A stretch of 64,000 nt of DNA from Tigriopus japonicus (taxonomy: Eukaryota; Arthropoda; Copepoda; Harpacticoida; Harpacticidae): contig CM021320.1 of NCBI GenBank assembly GCA_010645155.1, positions 7,544,149 to 7,608,148 of the forward strand. Reading direction: 5' to 3'. The notes beneath the pieces were generated by a model, which was not told the DNA's origin, searched no databases, and was given only the letters and a program-made list of their open reading frames with translations. The translations under genes were made by a program, and so were the position numbers. Positions 37,101-49,520 of the stretch are shown piece after piece (within the stretch, counting starts at the first letter, position 1; every line of letters starts with the position of its first letter).

Positions 37101-40100
37101 ATCATCTTGATTCGGGTATGGCATGCATTTGATAACATTCAAAGTATTCGAATAAAACTACCGCGCGAGGTGCCAACCCACAAATTTGTGATTTCAGCCT
37201 CGGTTTGCTGTCGTCTTTGTCAAAAGACTTGAAATGAACTCCGTTTCCCTTGAATTTGCTCATATACATACTCCACCTTACATTCATCCTCGGCATCTGA
37301 CAACTCTATTTGGTTTTGGGCTTAACACCTTGGGTTCCATTCAACAGAGCGAACCCACTGCTTCCATTGCTCAATTGACAGCTGACATTTTTCTTTATTC
37401 ACGTGGACTCGTGTCTCTAAAGAAACGGGAAATGAATTGAAAATCATATCAAACAGTTACGTCTAGCCGTATAAAAAAACATGGTGCATCCAAAGTCACT
37501 TTTCATGCAGGATATGCGTTATTTATGTTTTATGAAAGAACTCAGGTCTTCGGATAGGTTAGCAGATGACAGATGGGAGACCTTTTTTCGAATGTGATCA
37601 TCCCCGTTAATGTTTTCAGTGAACCAGAAACCTTTCTCACTAAGTGTTTCTCTGCTTTTACTTTCAATAAAAGGATCCTCTGACCCTTTTAAGAGTGGAA
37701 AGATACATCTTGGCTTGAAATTATAGTATGCTTTTATATTTCATCATAAACAAAGACCTTAATTCACAATTAACATGAAATGTTGTCTAGTAGTTGAAGG
37801 TCAGAGTTTCATTGAAGAAGAAATTCGTTGTTAAGAGAAAAGCAAACCCGTTAGAATTCCAGTCTCATCAAGATCTTTTTAATACGTGCCTAAACCATGG
37901 GATCAAAGGCTATATAATGAAGATCTTATTGAATATACGGTCACGATTTCCTCATGAAGAGGGCGTTTCGCAGTTTCCATGACCTATTCAACATAAAAAA
38001 TGCCAATAATGACCATGGACACATGTTTGCATGTAAGTTGCTCAATATCCTTTTTGGCCAGGTTTTGATCTCCAGAGATGTGTACCTGGTTGAGTCAACC
38101 AACCTTGAAGCTTGTTTGGCTTTCATTAGATGGTTGCTGACTTCATATCTTGAACTGGCGAATTTTCCCATCTCTTGGCAGATTTATGGGTTCGCGACGG
38201 ATTTTTGTCTTGTCTTTTGAAGCACCTTTTTGGGGCCCAAACTTGACATGGCTCGTTTGAGGCTGGTTGCAAAAGAGTGCATCAATCTTATTTGAATGAA
38301 AAATGTGTGCAAAAGTGGCCCCTATGTTTTGCCGTTGGGAACAAGGTTAGCAGATGTGACAGTTACGGACATGAAAAATAGAGGTCTTTGCTAAAGGAAT
38401 TCAACCTGAGAACCGGCTGAGTGAAGTATGTCAGGTTTGGAAATGACAAAAAGCAAGACGAGCGGTTTAATATATTCAGTTTTCTCACACTCTGGGTGTC
38501 GCCGAACCGAACTGAAATGAAACTTTGACAGGGACGCTTTCGTAATATCATGAGTATGCAAATGAATGTTTGTCTGGAACATGTATGAAAAAGTCAATCA
38601 TTAGGAGGTTGAAAGTGGTAGTAAAACTTTCGAATCAATAAGTATAAAAGTTGAAAATATTAATTACACAATGGGAGTGGCAGGTTTTCAACGTCACATC
38701 AAGCTAATGTCTTCAAGTGTGGAATGTGGATGCTTTGGTGGCCAAAGTAAATTAAATGTGTGGGCCCTTGAGGCCATCATTCTGTTCAGTTTGCATTTCT
38801 TGCCTTTGGCGATTCTCGCATTAGAACAAGGAGTTTTGAACACGGAAACCTTTTTTCACTTCTCGAATTAGTGGCTTTTTTGTCAGGTTTTGTAGCTTTC
38901 TGGTGGCTGTGAAAAAAATGTATGAGAAAGTTTTGAATCTGAAATGTAGTGTTTATTTTTGTGTAAAATAACGAAATGTTACTTTAGAGATGAATAATTC
39001 TCAATTAACTATTATTAGACTAACTTTTCGTGGCTTGTCTGTTTCACCGCTTAACTTTGAACAAAAAAAATGGGCTTCATGTCGATTGCAGTTCTAAACA
39101 ACGATTAAGGAAAAGCGGTCAAGCGGTTTAGCCACAAAAATGTCACCTAGAATATCCAAATATTTTGGAGAAGTTGTTTTGTAATGAAACAAAATGTGAT
39201 CTAATTTTTACAAAAGATAGATCACAAAAGATATATCTATTGATTATTAATATTAAATCGTTTTATGAGGGTTTTATCAGGTTCTTACATTCTTCCTTAA
39301 CACTGATAAAAAACAGTACAAGATGTTTTTTTCTAGTGAGATGGTTAAAATTTTTAGCAATTAGTTCTAATTCAATAAACTTTGCTATAGAATTGTTTCT
39401 GTGGTTTTTATTTTGAATCTGACGAGTACCATGAGATTTATAGAAGTGCAAAATGATCAAGGAGAACAATGAACAGTGAAGGAAATGTCTATTGAGTTTG
39501 CAAGGCTCAATTTTCTTCTCGACACCGGTTCCCCGAAAACCATCTTCGCCCCACGGCTATTCGTCGTCCTGAACGCGTGCGAGATTTGCATTAGAACCCA
39601 AGTAGTCGAGCTAGATGGAGGGATGACTACCACTCTGGTCTTACCCAAGGATCCTCCCCGATGATCTCAACCTAGGCAGAGTGTCAAGATGGTGGGGATG
39701 CCTCGAATCTGGAGAATCCTCTTTCAATGATTACGCACGAGCGCCTGAAAATTTTGAAGCAGGCCCTTCATGCAAGCTTGCTTGTTTGTGTATGGAAGAA
39801 CTCATCCGTACACACACACTGACAGACATAGAGTACGCACGTACGAACGAAGGCATGCACGCCAGGGAATTGGCCCCCACTCATTCCGTGATTCAAGACG
39901 ACAAAAATACCCGGCTTTTCCGTCAAGGTCGAATAGTTTCCCGTACGTTGTACGCAAATGTGGCGTCGCACAAACGCAAATTTTTTCTTCCCAAGCTCTT
40001 GAAAGCAGGCGGCGATGAACCTCGAACAATCACAGTGGATGAAACCGTCGATGCCAAACACCATAATGCCGTGATGATCAAGTTGATGATGATGACGCCG

Positions 40101-40511
40101 ACAACTGCACTTGGTTGTTGTGGTAGCTCCGGGGGAGGAGGATGGTGATGGGAAAAACTGTCTCGGGGCATCACAAATTCGGATGCGGGGGGAGAAGGGG
40201 GGGAATGATGGCCCATGAGGGTGACGATCCTCCTTGGCGATGGTTTCAAGTCGGTTCTAGGGTTTTGGATCCAGTTGACAATTGGTGCTTGAAGAGTGCA
40301 GACATGTGTTGTTAGTCGCTCGTGACTTCACCTTGGAAGCATTGCGGGACAATATGACGTCCTAAGATACGACAAGAATCAGTGTTAGAGCTTGTATTTC
40401 TTTTTTTTTCTCAATCGAGGAATATCGTAATCGCGCTTTGCCCTTGAATCGGGTGGAAGGAAATTGAATGAGTGAACTCTAAGTCATATAACTGCAACCC
40501 AATCTAGTGCC
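34134..40511. other. intergenic stretch and 5' region of the next gene
   Basis: No supported gene from 34134 to 39450. The segment 39470-40260 is more GC-rich and has overlapping frames on both strands (up to 155 codons, GTG start) without recognisable domains; a DTGS word in one of them is not enough for an aspartic protease call. Closer to the gene, an ATCAGTG initiator-like word at 40379-40385 and a TGACGT word near 40355 may belong to its promoter, but no convincing TATA box is in place. Confidence 0.35.
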
Positions 40512-43500
40512 ATGAAACTTCTCAGCCTCAGTGTGATATTACTGGGCATTTGTGTCCTCTCAGCCACGGCTCTCAATACCAATGATGCGTACAAATTGGA
40601 GGGCAAAGACACTGCTCTCCATCACCATCGGTCAAAACGGACAATCAATATTTTTGGCATGTTCAACAGAATGATGAGGGGCATGTTCGGCGGAGGCGGT
40701 AAGAAAGGGGGCAAAGGAGGCAAAGGAAAAGGCCGAGGGAGGGGCAAAGGCAGACCTTCGGCCGGTTATGGGGTCCCACAAGCCAGGCCAGTCTCCAGTG
40801 GATATGGTGCACCGCAAAGACCACAAAGTGGCTATGGCGTTCCACAAGGTCCAGCTCTAGCTTCTGGTTATGGGCCAGCAAGCAACAACAACAACAATCA
40901 AGTCGGCTATAATGCACCTCAGCAGCAGCAGCAACAACAACAAGGAGGTCACGGAGGAGGTAGCAGCTATGGAGGCGGTGGTAATAATTTAAGCGGGCAT
41001 CAGGGATTTTCAGGGGGTCAAGGTTCTGGTTCTGGTGGTAATGGTGGGTCTATCGACTCTTATGGCTCTCCTCAGGCTCCTCCGGTGAGAGGAGGAGGAA
41101 GCACGGGCAATATTGACTCCTATGGTTCGCCTCAAGGAGCTCTTGTGGGTAACATCAGGTTGCCTCAACCTGTTCAGCCTGTGGGTGGATATGTTGCCTC
41201 CGATGGAAATACTGCTGACGTTGTTTACGGCCAAGCAGGCGTGGCCATGGCTCCAGCTAGTTTATCAAATACCGTGATCAAGATGCTGCCCGCTCCCAAT
41301 CTCGCCACGGCTGCTCCAGCGTTTGGAAATGGAGGCGGTCAAGTGTCACAGACGTCTTATGGACAAAATAATCAAGCTACTTTCAATGGTGGTGGCAGTT
41401 TTGGCGGGTCTGTTTCTGCTTCCAATTTTGGCTCTGCCTCTCCAGCTCAAGACTCTTACGGCATTCCTCAAGGCAATGTCCTCGGCTCCAATAATGGTGG
41501 TTCTTTCTCAACGGGCACAACCTCTAGCGGGAATAACTTTATACAAAGCAATGGCGGTTCGGTTACCTTTCCAGCTTCTGGTTCCTATGGAATCTCGCAG
41601 GGTAATTCTATTGGTGGGTCTGCACAAGGTACAGTGATTGCACAAGGGAACAGTTTCTCAACAGGAAGCGGCGGAGTCTCCTTCCCAAACTCTGTGTCTA
41701 ATGCTGCTTCAGCGCCTGATTCTTATGGAATTCCTCAAGGCAACGTTTTGGGAGGATCTTCTCAAGGGATATCAAATACACAGGGAAATAGCTTTACAAC
41801 ATCTGGCACAGGGAACACATTTTCTTCATCTCTGGGCACTGCAGGATCCGTAAGTGGCTTAGGTGAGTCAGCACCTGATTCCTATGGGATCCCACAGGGA
41901 AATGCTCTGGGATCGTCCCAAGCCTCTTTCAACGGACAAGGTACCAGTGTTTCTGCGGGTGTGAGTGATACAGGGAACACATTCGCCACATCCACAGGGT
42001 CTACGAACAATAATTTTCAATCCACACAAGGAAACTCAGTCACGTCATCGGGATCTGGATCAGGAAACACATTTTTATCGACAGGTTCAGGTTCTGGCTC
42101 TTTGAGTGGTTCTAGTGGGGGCAATAGCAATGCTGTATCAGCACCAGACTCTTATGGGATCCCTCAAGGGAGCGTGATTTCTTCTGCGGGTGATGACTCT
42201 TCTCTAGTGGACACAAGTGTCAGTGGTAACGGTGTGAGCAGCACGAACTTTGTGAATAGTAATAATGACAATGATCTTCTTGATTCGACCACACCAGACA
42301 TCGCGACGACTGTCAATCCCTTCACTGGCTCGACCTCTGGTGTAAATAGTGCTTCTCAAAGTGGTTCATTGCCCGCCGTCCAGGCACCAGACTCATACGG
42401 ACTTCCCCAAGGGGAACCAGTTACTAGTAATAATGAAACTCCTGTTTCAGACATCCTCTCTGATGATATGACGTTCGTGGGCTCTCCTGCCATCAATTCG
42501 CGCACCAATCCATTGGATAATGCTGTACTCATCAATCGACCTATTAACAACCCAGCGACGAATTTCAATACCAACGTCAATACCAATTCATTTAGCAACA
42601 ACAACAATCCCTCCACTTCAACATTTGGAACCACGCAAAATGGAGGAGGAGCAATCTCCTTTGGAAACACCCAAACATCCAATGGTTTCACAACGGGAAC
42701 CAACATCGTGAACTCAAACACTAATACCAATTTACAATCAAGTGTCTCGACCTCAAATACTGGCTCTGTATCAACCTCCAATAATGTGATTAATCAACCT
42801 GTTGGTCCTTCCAGTGGCTTTAACTTCAATCGCCCTAGCTCAGGCTTATTGACCAATAACCTCAGAAGTAACAAAAACACCAACCGTAATACCAATAATA
42901 ACAACAATAACAGCAACACCAGTAAGAAAAATAACAGCAGCACTCGCAAACAAGCTACATCCAACAGTCAAAGCCAAAGTCAGTCAAACATTCAAGATGA
43001 GGCTCCGATTGGCGAGCTCGTCAGCACCGAAATTGAAGGTGAGGATCCAGAAGACTCACTAACTCCACTTTTTGACAACCTAAGAGACATTGTTGACCTT
43101 TCAGATTCGAAGACAGACATCTCAGAAAGACCACCCATCGTCATTGATCTGAGCAATGGTAACAACGAAGTGGACCTCACCAATGGTGTCAAAGACACCG
43201 GATCTACCATCCGTGACGTGGATTTGACAGGCAAAACATCGACCGCAGTGCCTTCTTTAAGTGAGTCGGAGGATACCGAGGAGGTCGAAAACCCATTTGC
43301 CGGTTATGACGATATCGATGAAGACTACGATGAATATGATTATATCACGGATGAGGATGATATTGTCGATCCTTTTGCTGGAATCCCAGGGTTAGACCCT
43401 GATGCCCCAGGCACTGTCACAACCCAAACTATCGCCACTACCCAAGCCACCAATTTTGGAGATTTGCCAAGTTACACCGGCAATCAGAACAACAATAACG

Positions 43501-44213
43501 CCAACTCAAACACTCAACAAACCTCTAATCTTGTGCAGAATCAGAATCAAGCACCAGATCCAGTGGCTGGGATCCGAATCCAAAACAATGACCTATTTGA
43601 TGCTACCTTGTACGATGACGAAATTGCCTTCCTTGAAGAGTATGAGTCAGGCGATGAGTTGACTGATAAAGCCGAACCTCCTTCGACCAACACTGGCAAC
43701 AAAGTTGCATTGCGGACAGGGAAGAAAACCTCAGCTAAAACCACCACCAAATTCGAGCCTGCCGAGTACTCAGACGAATATGATGACGACCTCTTTGAGT
43801 ATGACGACCAAATCTTGGGTGGGGGAGGTCTCAATGACGATAGGGACACCGAATTTATCTCCGTTCCATTGAAGATCGAAGAACTTGGGAGTTTGAGCAA
43901 CCGACCCGGTGACCCCACCGTCATCCTTGCTGGATCTCCGCCGGAAGATGAAGAAGATGACCTTCGAATCACCACATTTAAGCCCCAATTATTGTCCATT
44001 CGAGGGCGTGGCAACAATCGAAAGCCATTAGTGGTGAGACGGAGTAAAAAACGAGTTGAAGACATTCCCCATGCCGCTTTCCACGCCTTCTTAGTCGAGC
44101 CTCCAAATGGCGCGCCCAAGACCAATAATCAAAAGAAACGCGGCGTTGACTGGTCGGAAAAGCTGCGGGAAAGGAAACGACAGAAGATCTGGCGCCAATT
44201 CAGGCTTAACTGA
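40512..44213 (+). CDS. secreted low-complexity protein with SYG-I-PQ repeats (resilin-like)
   Basis: A 1233-residue uninterrupted frame. The ATG at 40512 gives a typical signal peptide (about residues 1-20, MKLLSLSVILLGICVLSATA), which decides the start. RSKR at 40-43 is a likely furin-type cleavage site. Residues 57-82 are Gly/Lys/Arg-rich; 84-115 hold GYG[VA]PQ repeats; a Gln run follows near 137-144. Eight (D/G)SYG-x-(P/S)Q motifs lie near 181, 202, 313, 357, 403, 455, 546 and 626 in Gly/Ser/Asn-rich spacers. An Asn/Thr-rich zone (about 690-860) leads to an acidic Asp/Glu/Tyr zone (about 870-1150) and a basic C-terminus. No chitin-binding R&R consensus is visible. The motif recalls the SYGAPGGG repeats of pro-resilin; a cuticle, eggshell, silk or adhesive matrix role is inferred. 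It stands alone, apparently in one coding exon; an upstream noncoding exon is possible. Confidence 0.9.
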   Translation: MKLLSLSVILLGICVLSATALNTNDAYKLEGKDTALHHHRSKRTINIFGMFNRMMRGMFGGGGKKGGKGGKGKGRGRGKGRPSAGYGVPQARPVSSGYGAPQRPQSGYGVPQGPALASGYGPASNNNNNQVGYNAPQQQQQQQQGGHGGGSSYGGGGNNLSGHQGFSGGQGSGSGGNGGSIDSYGSPQAPPVRGGGSTGNIDSYGSPQGALVGNIRLPQPVQPVGGYVASDGNTADVVYGQAGVAMAPASLSNTVIKMLPAPNLATAAPAFGNGGGQVSQTSYGQNNQATFNGGGSFGGSVSASNFGSASPAQDSYGIPQGNVLGSNNGGSFSTGTTSSGNNFIQSNGGSVTFPASGSYGISQGNSIGGSAQGTVIAQGNSFSTGSGGVSFPNSVSNAASAPDSYGIPQGNVLGGSSQGISNTQGNSFTTSGTGNTFSSSLGTAGSVSGLGESAPDSYGIPQGNALGSSQASFNGQGTSVSAGVSDTGNTFATSTGSTNNNFQSTQGNSVTSSGSGSGNTFLSTGSGSGSLSGSSGGNSNAVSAPDSYGIPQGSVISSAGDDSSLVDTSVSGNGVSSTNFVNSNNDNDLLDSTTPDIATTVNPFTGSTSGVNSASQSGSLPAVQAPDSYGLPQGEPVTSNNETPVSDILSDDMTFVGSPAINSRTNPLDNAVLINRPINNPATNFNTNVNTNSFSNNNNPSTSTFGTTQNGGGAISFGNTQTSNGFTTGTNIVNSNTNTNLQSSVSTSNTGSVSTSNNVINQPVGPSSGFNFNRPSSGLLTNNLRSNKNTNRNTNNNNNNSNTSKKNNSSTRKQATSNSQSQSQSNIQDEAPIGELVSTEIEGEDPEDSLTPLFDNLRDIVDLSDSKTDISERPPIVIDLSNGNNEVDLTNGVKDTGSTIRDVDLTGKTSTAVPSLSESEDTEEVENPFAGYDDIDEDYDEYDYITDEDDIVDPFAGIPGLDPDAPGTVTTQTIATTQATNFGDLPSYTGNQNNNNANSNTQQTSNLVQNQNQAPDPVAGIRIQNNDLFDATLYDDEIAFLEEYESGDELTDKAEPPSTNTGNKVALRTGKKTSAKTTTKFEPAEYSDEYDDDLFEYDDQILGGGGLNDDRDTEFISVPLKIEELGSLSNRPGDPTVILAGSPPEDEEDDLRITTFKPQLLSIRGRGNNRKPLVVRRSKKRVEDIPHAAFHAFLVEPPNGAPKTNNQKKRGVDWSEKLRERKRQKIWRQFRLN

Positions 44214-44741
44214 GTCCTGACAATTCCTAGGAACGAAACAAATTGAATAATTCCCTCATCCCAACTTCAAGCAGGTCGTCGAGATCGCAGATTCACGATT
44301 AAGGACGTATCGAGATAACAGTGGCATGGTGATGTGCAAGCAAGGCACACTCTTTCTCTTCCCCCAAGGACAATGCAAAGCGGAGAAGCTTCACGACTTC
44401 ATTCATCTCCTCTTCCCCTTCCCCATCCATACACAGGCCCTTATTCATTACATCATAATACAAATGAAACGGTTTCCCCCCGTTATGTTACGAGTTCTTT
44501 GGTCGATTACCCGCTAAATGAAACGTCCAATATTGTCATGTGTCAAAGAGGTTCGACGAACCACGATCCTTCAGTCGCTTATTTATTATTACATTCACAC
44601 TAATCCAGTCAATCAAAGGCACTTAATTTATCCCCTCCCTAGTCGAACCTTCTGCTCAATTGAAATCCACATTGGTACGATGTCCAATGTAAATAACCCA
44701 CTTTGACATCGCATCACTACAACCACAACACAACCAAGAAC

Positions 44742-44747
44742 AATAAA
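44742..44747 (+). terminator. polyadenylation signal of the repeat-protein gene
   Basis: AATAAA about 530 nt after the stop codon at 44211-44213, the first good signal downstream, followed by a T-rich segment. It implies a 3' UTR of roughly 0.5 kb. Confidence 0.5.
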
Positions 44748-44764
44748 TTATGTTTTATTATTCG

Positions 44765-46714
44765 ATGTTTTACGTGAGACCAATGAAAGGTTCCAGACTG
44801 TGAATGCGATAACAACCAAATCTCTCGGTGGTTTTTCGGTTTCAAAATACTGCAGTAGGAACTGAGATTATCTTCTGTAATTATTTCTTTTGATGGTTGG
44901 TTTGGTTGAAAGTCGATTGAGATGCAGTCGAAACTATTTCCTTCCTGGACATTAAGAAGAGATGGTTTTACCGTATGAGGAAGAACAATTTGATGCCATT
45001 TACTCACATTACATTTACGGTGGATTGCACCGTATTTTTGTTATTTTCGTTGATGAAAACGCATCTCAGTGATATTTCACTTCCAAATGTGCACAAAGAA
45101 TTAAGCCTTTTTGAGATTGAAACAACAGATCCGGTTTAGTGAGATCATTTGAGATGGAAGATATTAGTACAATGAATTGGCAATAAAAGCTCCGAGTGCT
45201 TTTGAGAGCATTGTCTATTTGGATCTTTTAAGAATAACTAAGGTAACCGCTTCCATTAATTTTTGCCTTAAGTCGGAAGGTTTTAACGTGAGACAAAACA
45301 ATATCAATATTTTTGCTTGGTGTGTGATAAAAATGAACTGTAGAAAATGTTTAAATAGTGTTTTTGGTAGCTGAAGAGGATAATGAATAAGAATCTTTCG
45401 CATCCCTGCCAAAGATTTTGATCTCACTCTTCCCACCCTGTTCGCGGCAAGAACTTCCATCAAATTGTCAGGAAGCTCTTGATAAAATCAAAGTTACTGT
45501 CGCACGCAAAACCTCCGTTGAGTCAGCCCTAATTCCATCTAGGATCAAAATTAAACGGTGTACCTCTAGGTTATTCAATAAAGGTCTCTACCTCTATTGA
45601 ATATTGAATTGAAACTTATTGAAACTTGACTTCAAATTTATTAGCACCAATCGGGATTACAATATTTACTTCTATAGTTTTCTATTCTTTAGAAACTAGG
45701 TTTTTATTCGTTAGCGTTGTTACTTTCGCATATAAACAAGGATGTTAGGAGTTTGCCACGGGGTGTTCAAGAAGTAATTATTAAATTCCAAAGCTTTTTG
45801 AAACCACTTTTGATGTGTAAATGCGAAACTGCAAATGTATTTGAATTCAATAAATTAGGTCAAAGCAAAAACACTAAAAAACATGTTTCAAGACAACTTT
45901 TGAACAATTTCTTCATTTCAATTCTCAAGTAGTCCATTTGGTGTGTCACCCATAATTTTGTCGAACTGAGCAAAGCGCGATCAACCCTGAAATGTGAACT
46001 CTATTTGATATAAAAAAAATCTTAAAAGACTAACGCTCGCATTAACAGTCCCAACCAGTCAATAATAACCTGCTCCAATTAAATGAAGTGATAAACAAGA
46101 GGAAAATCCCGATGGAACAAGACGCCCAATTTTAATCTAGTTTCCTTCTTTAAACTTCCTTCCGACAACAGTACATCTACGTAGTATACTTTTGAGTACC
46201 CATAAGGATGAGCTATATCAAGATTCAAATCAACCCCACAATTAGATCCGAGGGTTCGCAACCAAATTTGGGTCACAATCAAATGCATTGGATCGTGAAT
46301 CGATTTCTTTGAAACGTGCTCTCAAATCTTGCTTCTTACAAATGAATTCCATTTAATTGCATGCTCGGTCGAGATTCAATCCTATTGATGGAACTCTTCA
46401 TGTTTTGACGACCCGAGAGTGGAAATGAAGCTGGTACCTTTTTGGCTTCTATTCCAATTTATTGCTTAACAAGCTCTCGTGTTCATAAGAATTGCATCTG
46501 GGGATAGATTCCTCGATTCAATGAGTAACTCGATCTCTTGACGAGTCCGAAATGACACAAAGCATTGTCCATTGTCGCATTGCGGAATGACTTTCAGTTT
46601 TACCCATGATTTCACTGAAGATTGATCAGGTGCAGTATGACACGAAAGTTTTGAGTCAAGCGAAAACACTATTTCAAAATGCATCCCCATTTGTATCGTG
46701 CATTCTTATGGTTG
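44765..46714. other. intergenic, no gene seen
   Basis: About 1.9 kb with no supported gene, element end or RNA. Short frames have no recognisable domain. Confidence 0.4.
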
Positions 46715-46722
46715 ATGACGAG

Positions 46723-47192
46723 TAGCTGCTTTTTGGCCTAAAGCTGCAGGATTTTTAACCCTGAAGTTGCAATATTTTTTGTTAAAAGTTGCACTCAATT
46801 CGACAAAAATTGCTGCATAGTTGCTCTTTTTGGCCTAAAAGTAGCACTTTTTTAAATTAAAATCTCGAATTCGACCATATTTTTATCTCAATTCTGGGCC
46901 AAAGTTTGCAGTTTCAGTATGTCTCTTTCTTTAAGTTTTGGCTTCCTTAAGTTTTGCTTTTCACAAAACTTTCTAGAATAAAAAAAAACATACATAGATG
47001 CAAGGTCCTGAAAGTGTAAGTGTAAACATATATTTCGAGCAAAATCCCGCAGAATTTCCGTGCTCGAGGCAAAAATTCCAAAACATGTTGTTTGTTGTGA
47101 ATGTATCGAAAAGCTGCCAATTTTGACTAAAATGGCCAAAAGTTGTAATTTCCTTGGTGAAAGTTGCATTTAACAATTTCATCCGAGCCCTA
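46723..47192. mobile_element. hAT-like element with AGTTGCA repeats
   Basis: Left end TAGCTGCTTTTTGG (46723), right end reverse-complemented TAGGGCTCGGATG (47192). Flanking 8-mers ATGACGAG (46715-46722) and ATCATGAG (47193-47200) match at 6 of 8. Both subterminal zones carry repeated AGTTGCA / GCTGC words (for example near 46773, 46791, 46815, 47160). No transposase frame. The ends share little beyond TAG, so the assignment leans on the flanks and the subterminal words. Confidence 0.5.
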
Positions 47193-47893
47193 ATCATGAG
47201 GGATGACTCTAAAAGTTATGATTTGGGACCTACTTATATTTTCTCTTTTAACTTGGGCAGTACTCATTTACAATTTGTACATTCCTGAAGAAAAATAAAA
47301 AAATTCATGTCTCACTGCACAGTTTGGTTATTCTGTAGAGTTCATAGAGTACATTGGGGACTTTAAATGTACTTCGGGAGCAAAATGCTCCATTAAAATG
47401 GCGATGGGATTTGATTTCTGTCAAGATCCTCTAAAAACGTTTGAAAGAAGGGATTAGAAATGTCTGTAATCCCCAAGAGTCTCTTACATAAATAAAAAAA
47501 AGTCATCAAAGTGTAAATGCACAGCAATGAAAGAATGAACTAATGAGCCACCAACTTTGGCATTCTAGGAAGAGCTGCAAAAACATTTGAGTGGAAAATA
47601 CATATGATATGAAGTCGGAAGACACGCTGCTCTTTCGGTGAAAAGAACTAATATTATATTATAGAAGCGTGTGTCTCTCTAAAGCAAGCAAACGATAATA
47701 TGGAAAAAAATGCGTACATAAAAGAATGTGTGTAACAAAAATGTGAAAAAAAATTTGTTCTTTACAAATGATATTTTTGACACTTCCAGCTTTGTTACTT
47801 GGTTGTCAAATGAAAAGTGCAAAAATATCAAAATATTGGTAAGCTAAGTAGATAAAGGCTGGTATTCTGGTGTACAGATGCTTTATTCTGGTG
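47193..47893. other. intergenic, no gene seen
   Basis: AT-rich, no gene. Just before the Tc1-like element the phrase TATTCTGGTGTACAG is repeated in tandem (about 47863 and 47885). Confidence 0.45.
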
Positions 47894-47895
47894 TA

Positions 47896-47921
47896 CAGTC
47901 AGGAGCATAAGTATTCGTAAC
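47896..47921. repeat. left outer terminal repeat of the Tc1-like element
   Basis: 26 bp starting CAGTCAGGAG, directly after the TA target site; inner partner at about 48089-48107. Confidence 0.9.
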
Positions 47922-48295
47922 GTGACGAGAAAACCAGAAAATCCTTTGTATCCAATTAAATACTATGCTAAGAAGTTTGTAAGAATGTAATATTTTTTTT
48001 CCGATTAAGAATAATACCAGTTTCCCGCAATTGTTTTATAAAAATGTCTGAAACTAACTTTTAATTATTAAAAATAAAATTTTAGATAGTGCAAAAGTAT
48101 TCGTAACGCGCAAAAAAGTTAACAAAATAGGTTTATAAACAGATTTTTCATCAAAAAAAATTGATCGAAAGATGTAGAACATTCTGGAAAGCCGGAGAAA
48201 AGTCATTTAGTCTCCTTTTTTCCAAGATTTGCTAGATCTTTCTTGGATCTTATAAATTTTACAGAATTGAACAATTGCTTCACAGTCAGCCAATC

Positions 48296-49325
48296 ATGAC
48301 CAAGGTCAAGGAGCTCGACAAGGACTTGAAGTTGAAGATAGTAAGTCTTCATCATGGAGGCAAGGGCTACAGAGCCATTTCGAAGCTTCTGGACATCCCG
48401 ATTTCAATGATTCAGTACGTCGTGAAGAAGGCACAAAAGAACGGAACGGTTGAGAACCTCCCAAGATGCGGTCGTCCAAGGAAACTGTCAGCCAGACTTG
48501 AGAGGAAGATTGTCAGAGAGGTCACAAATAATCCTCGAACAACGGTCAAGGACATCCGGAACAGTCTCAGTGAAAATGGATTGTCCATCTCGAGGTTTAC
48601 TGTTGCTCGCTCACTTCACAAAGCAGGATTGAAGTCTTGTCGCCCACGGAAGACTCCCTTGCTCAAGGATAGACACTTGAAGGCTCGCTTGGAATTTGCC
48701 AAGAAGTACTACCTTGACAAGACCAGTGACTTTTGGTCTAGGATTCTTTGGTCAGATGAGACAAAGGTTGAGCTTTTTGGTCACAATGATGTTCAAAGGA
48801 TTTGGCGACGTAAAGGAGAAGCGTTTTATCCAAAAAAACACCATCCCTACGGTCAAGCACGGTGGAGGATCGATCATCTTATGGGGCTCCTTTTCAGCCA
48901 AAGGCACCGGTAACCTCGTGAGAATTCATGGGACAATGAAAAAAGAAGACTATCGGGATACTATCTTGACTGAGAATCTCCAGAGTTCAGCGCGGAAACT
49001 TCGGCTTGGTCGACAGTTCGTCTTCCAGCACGACAACGACCCTAAGCACAACAGCATTTTGGTCAAGAAATGGTTGAAGGACAATCGGATTAAGGTCTTG
49101 GACTGGCCCTCCATGAATCCGGACCTTAATCCAATTGAAAACCTTTGGAGAGAATTAAAAGTCCGTATCCGTGCAAGACGTCCAAAGACAATTGACGAAC
49201 TGGAGCAAATCTGTTATGAAGAATGGGCTAACATTCCTTCAGATGTATGTAAAAATCTTGTAAATGATTATAAAAAACGTCTCTTAAGTGTAATTCAGCA
49301 AAAAGGGCATTCAATAAACTATTGA
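48296..49325 (+). pseudogene. Tc1-like transposase, one frameshift
   Basis: ATG at 48296 (MTKVKELDKD) opens a DNA-binding region with paired helix-turn-helix character (KGYRAISKLLDIPISMIQ, then a GRPRK AT-hook-like motif) and the first part of the catalytic domain, including the first Asp in [12 protein letters not shown]. After a run of seven A at 48832-48838 the reading shifts frame: the family's [10 protein letters not shown] block, the second Asp (QHDNDPKHN) and [10 protein letters not shown] continue in the next frame to the stop at 49323-49325. Thirty-four residues separate the second Asp from the Glu, the DD34E signature of Tc1. A single inserted A explains the break, by mutation or sequencing error at a homopolymer. 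All catalytic residues are present. Confidence 0.93.
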
Positions 49326-49520
49326 CAAAAAATGTTACGAATACTTTTGCTCTTGGTCTAAAACATGTTCTGAGCAGTTTTTTAACCAAAATCTTGTAAA
49401 TTTTTAAAAAGAAAAGTATCATAGCTTTTATATGATAAAAGAATAACTAAGGAGAAAAATGGTTCTTAAATGTATTTTTCAAAAATCGAGTATCATTTAA
49501 AAATCAATAAAATCTTCGAG

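Noticed and set aside
39015..39145. Possible inverted ends GTGGCTTGTC.. / ..GTTTAGCCAC
   Set aside because: Match is interrupted and short; no flanking duplication.
39476..39664. LLDTGSPKT as a retroviral-type aspartic protease motif
   Set aside because: Frame is only 62 codons, lacks the other protease motifs, and no LTR, RT or integrase is nearby.
39681..40148. 155-codon plus-strand frame upstream of the repeat-protein gene
   Set aside because: GTG start, no domain, overlapped by open minus-strand frames in a GC-richer patch; more likely noncoding.
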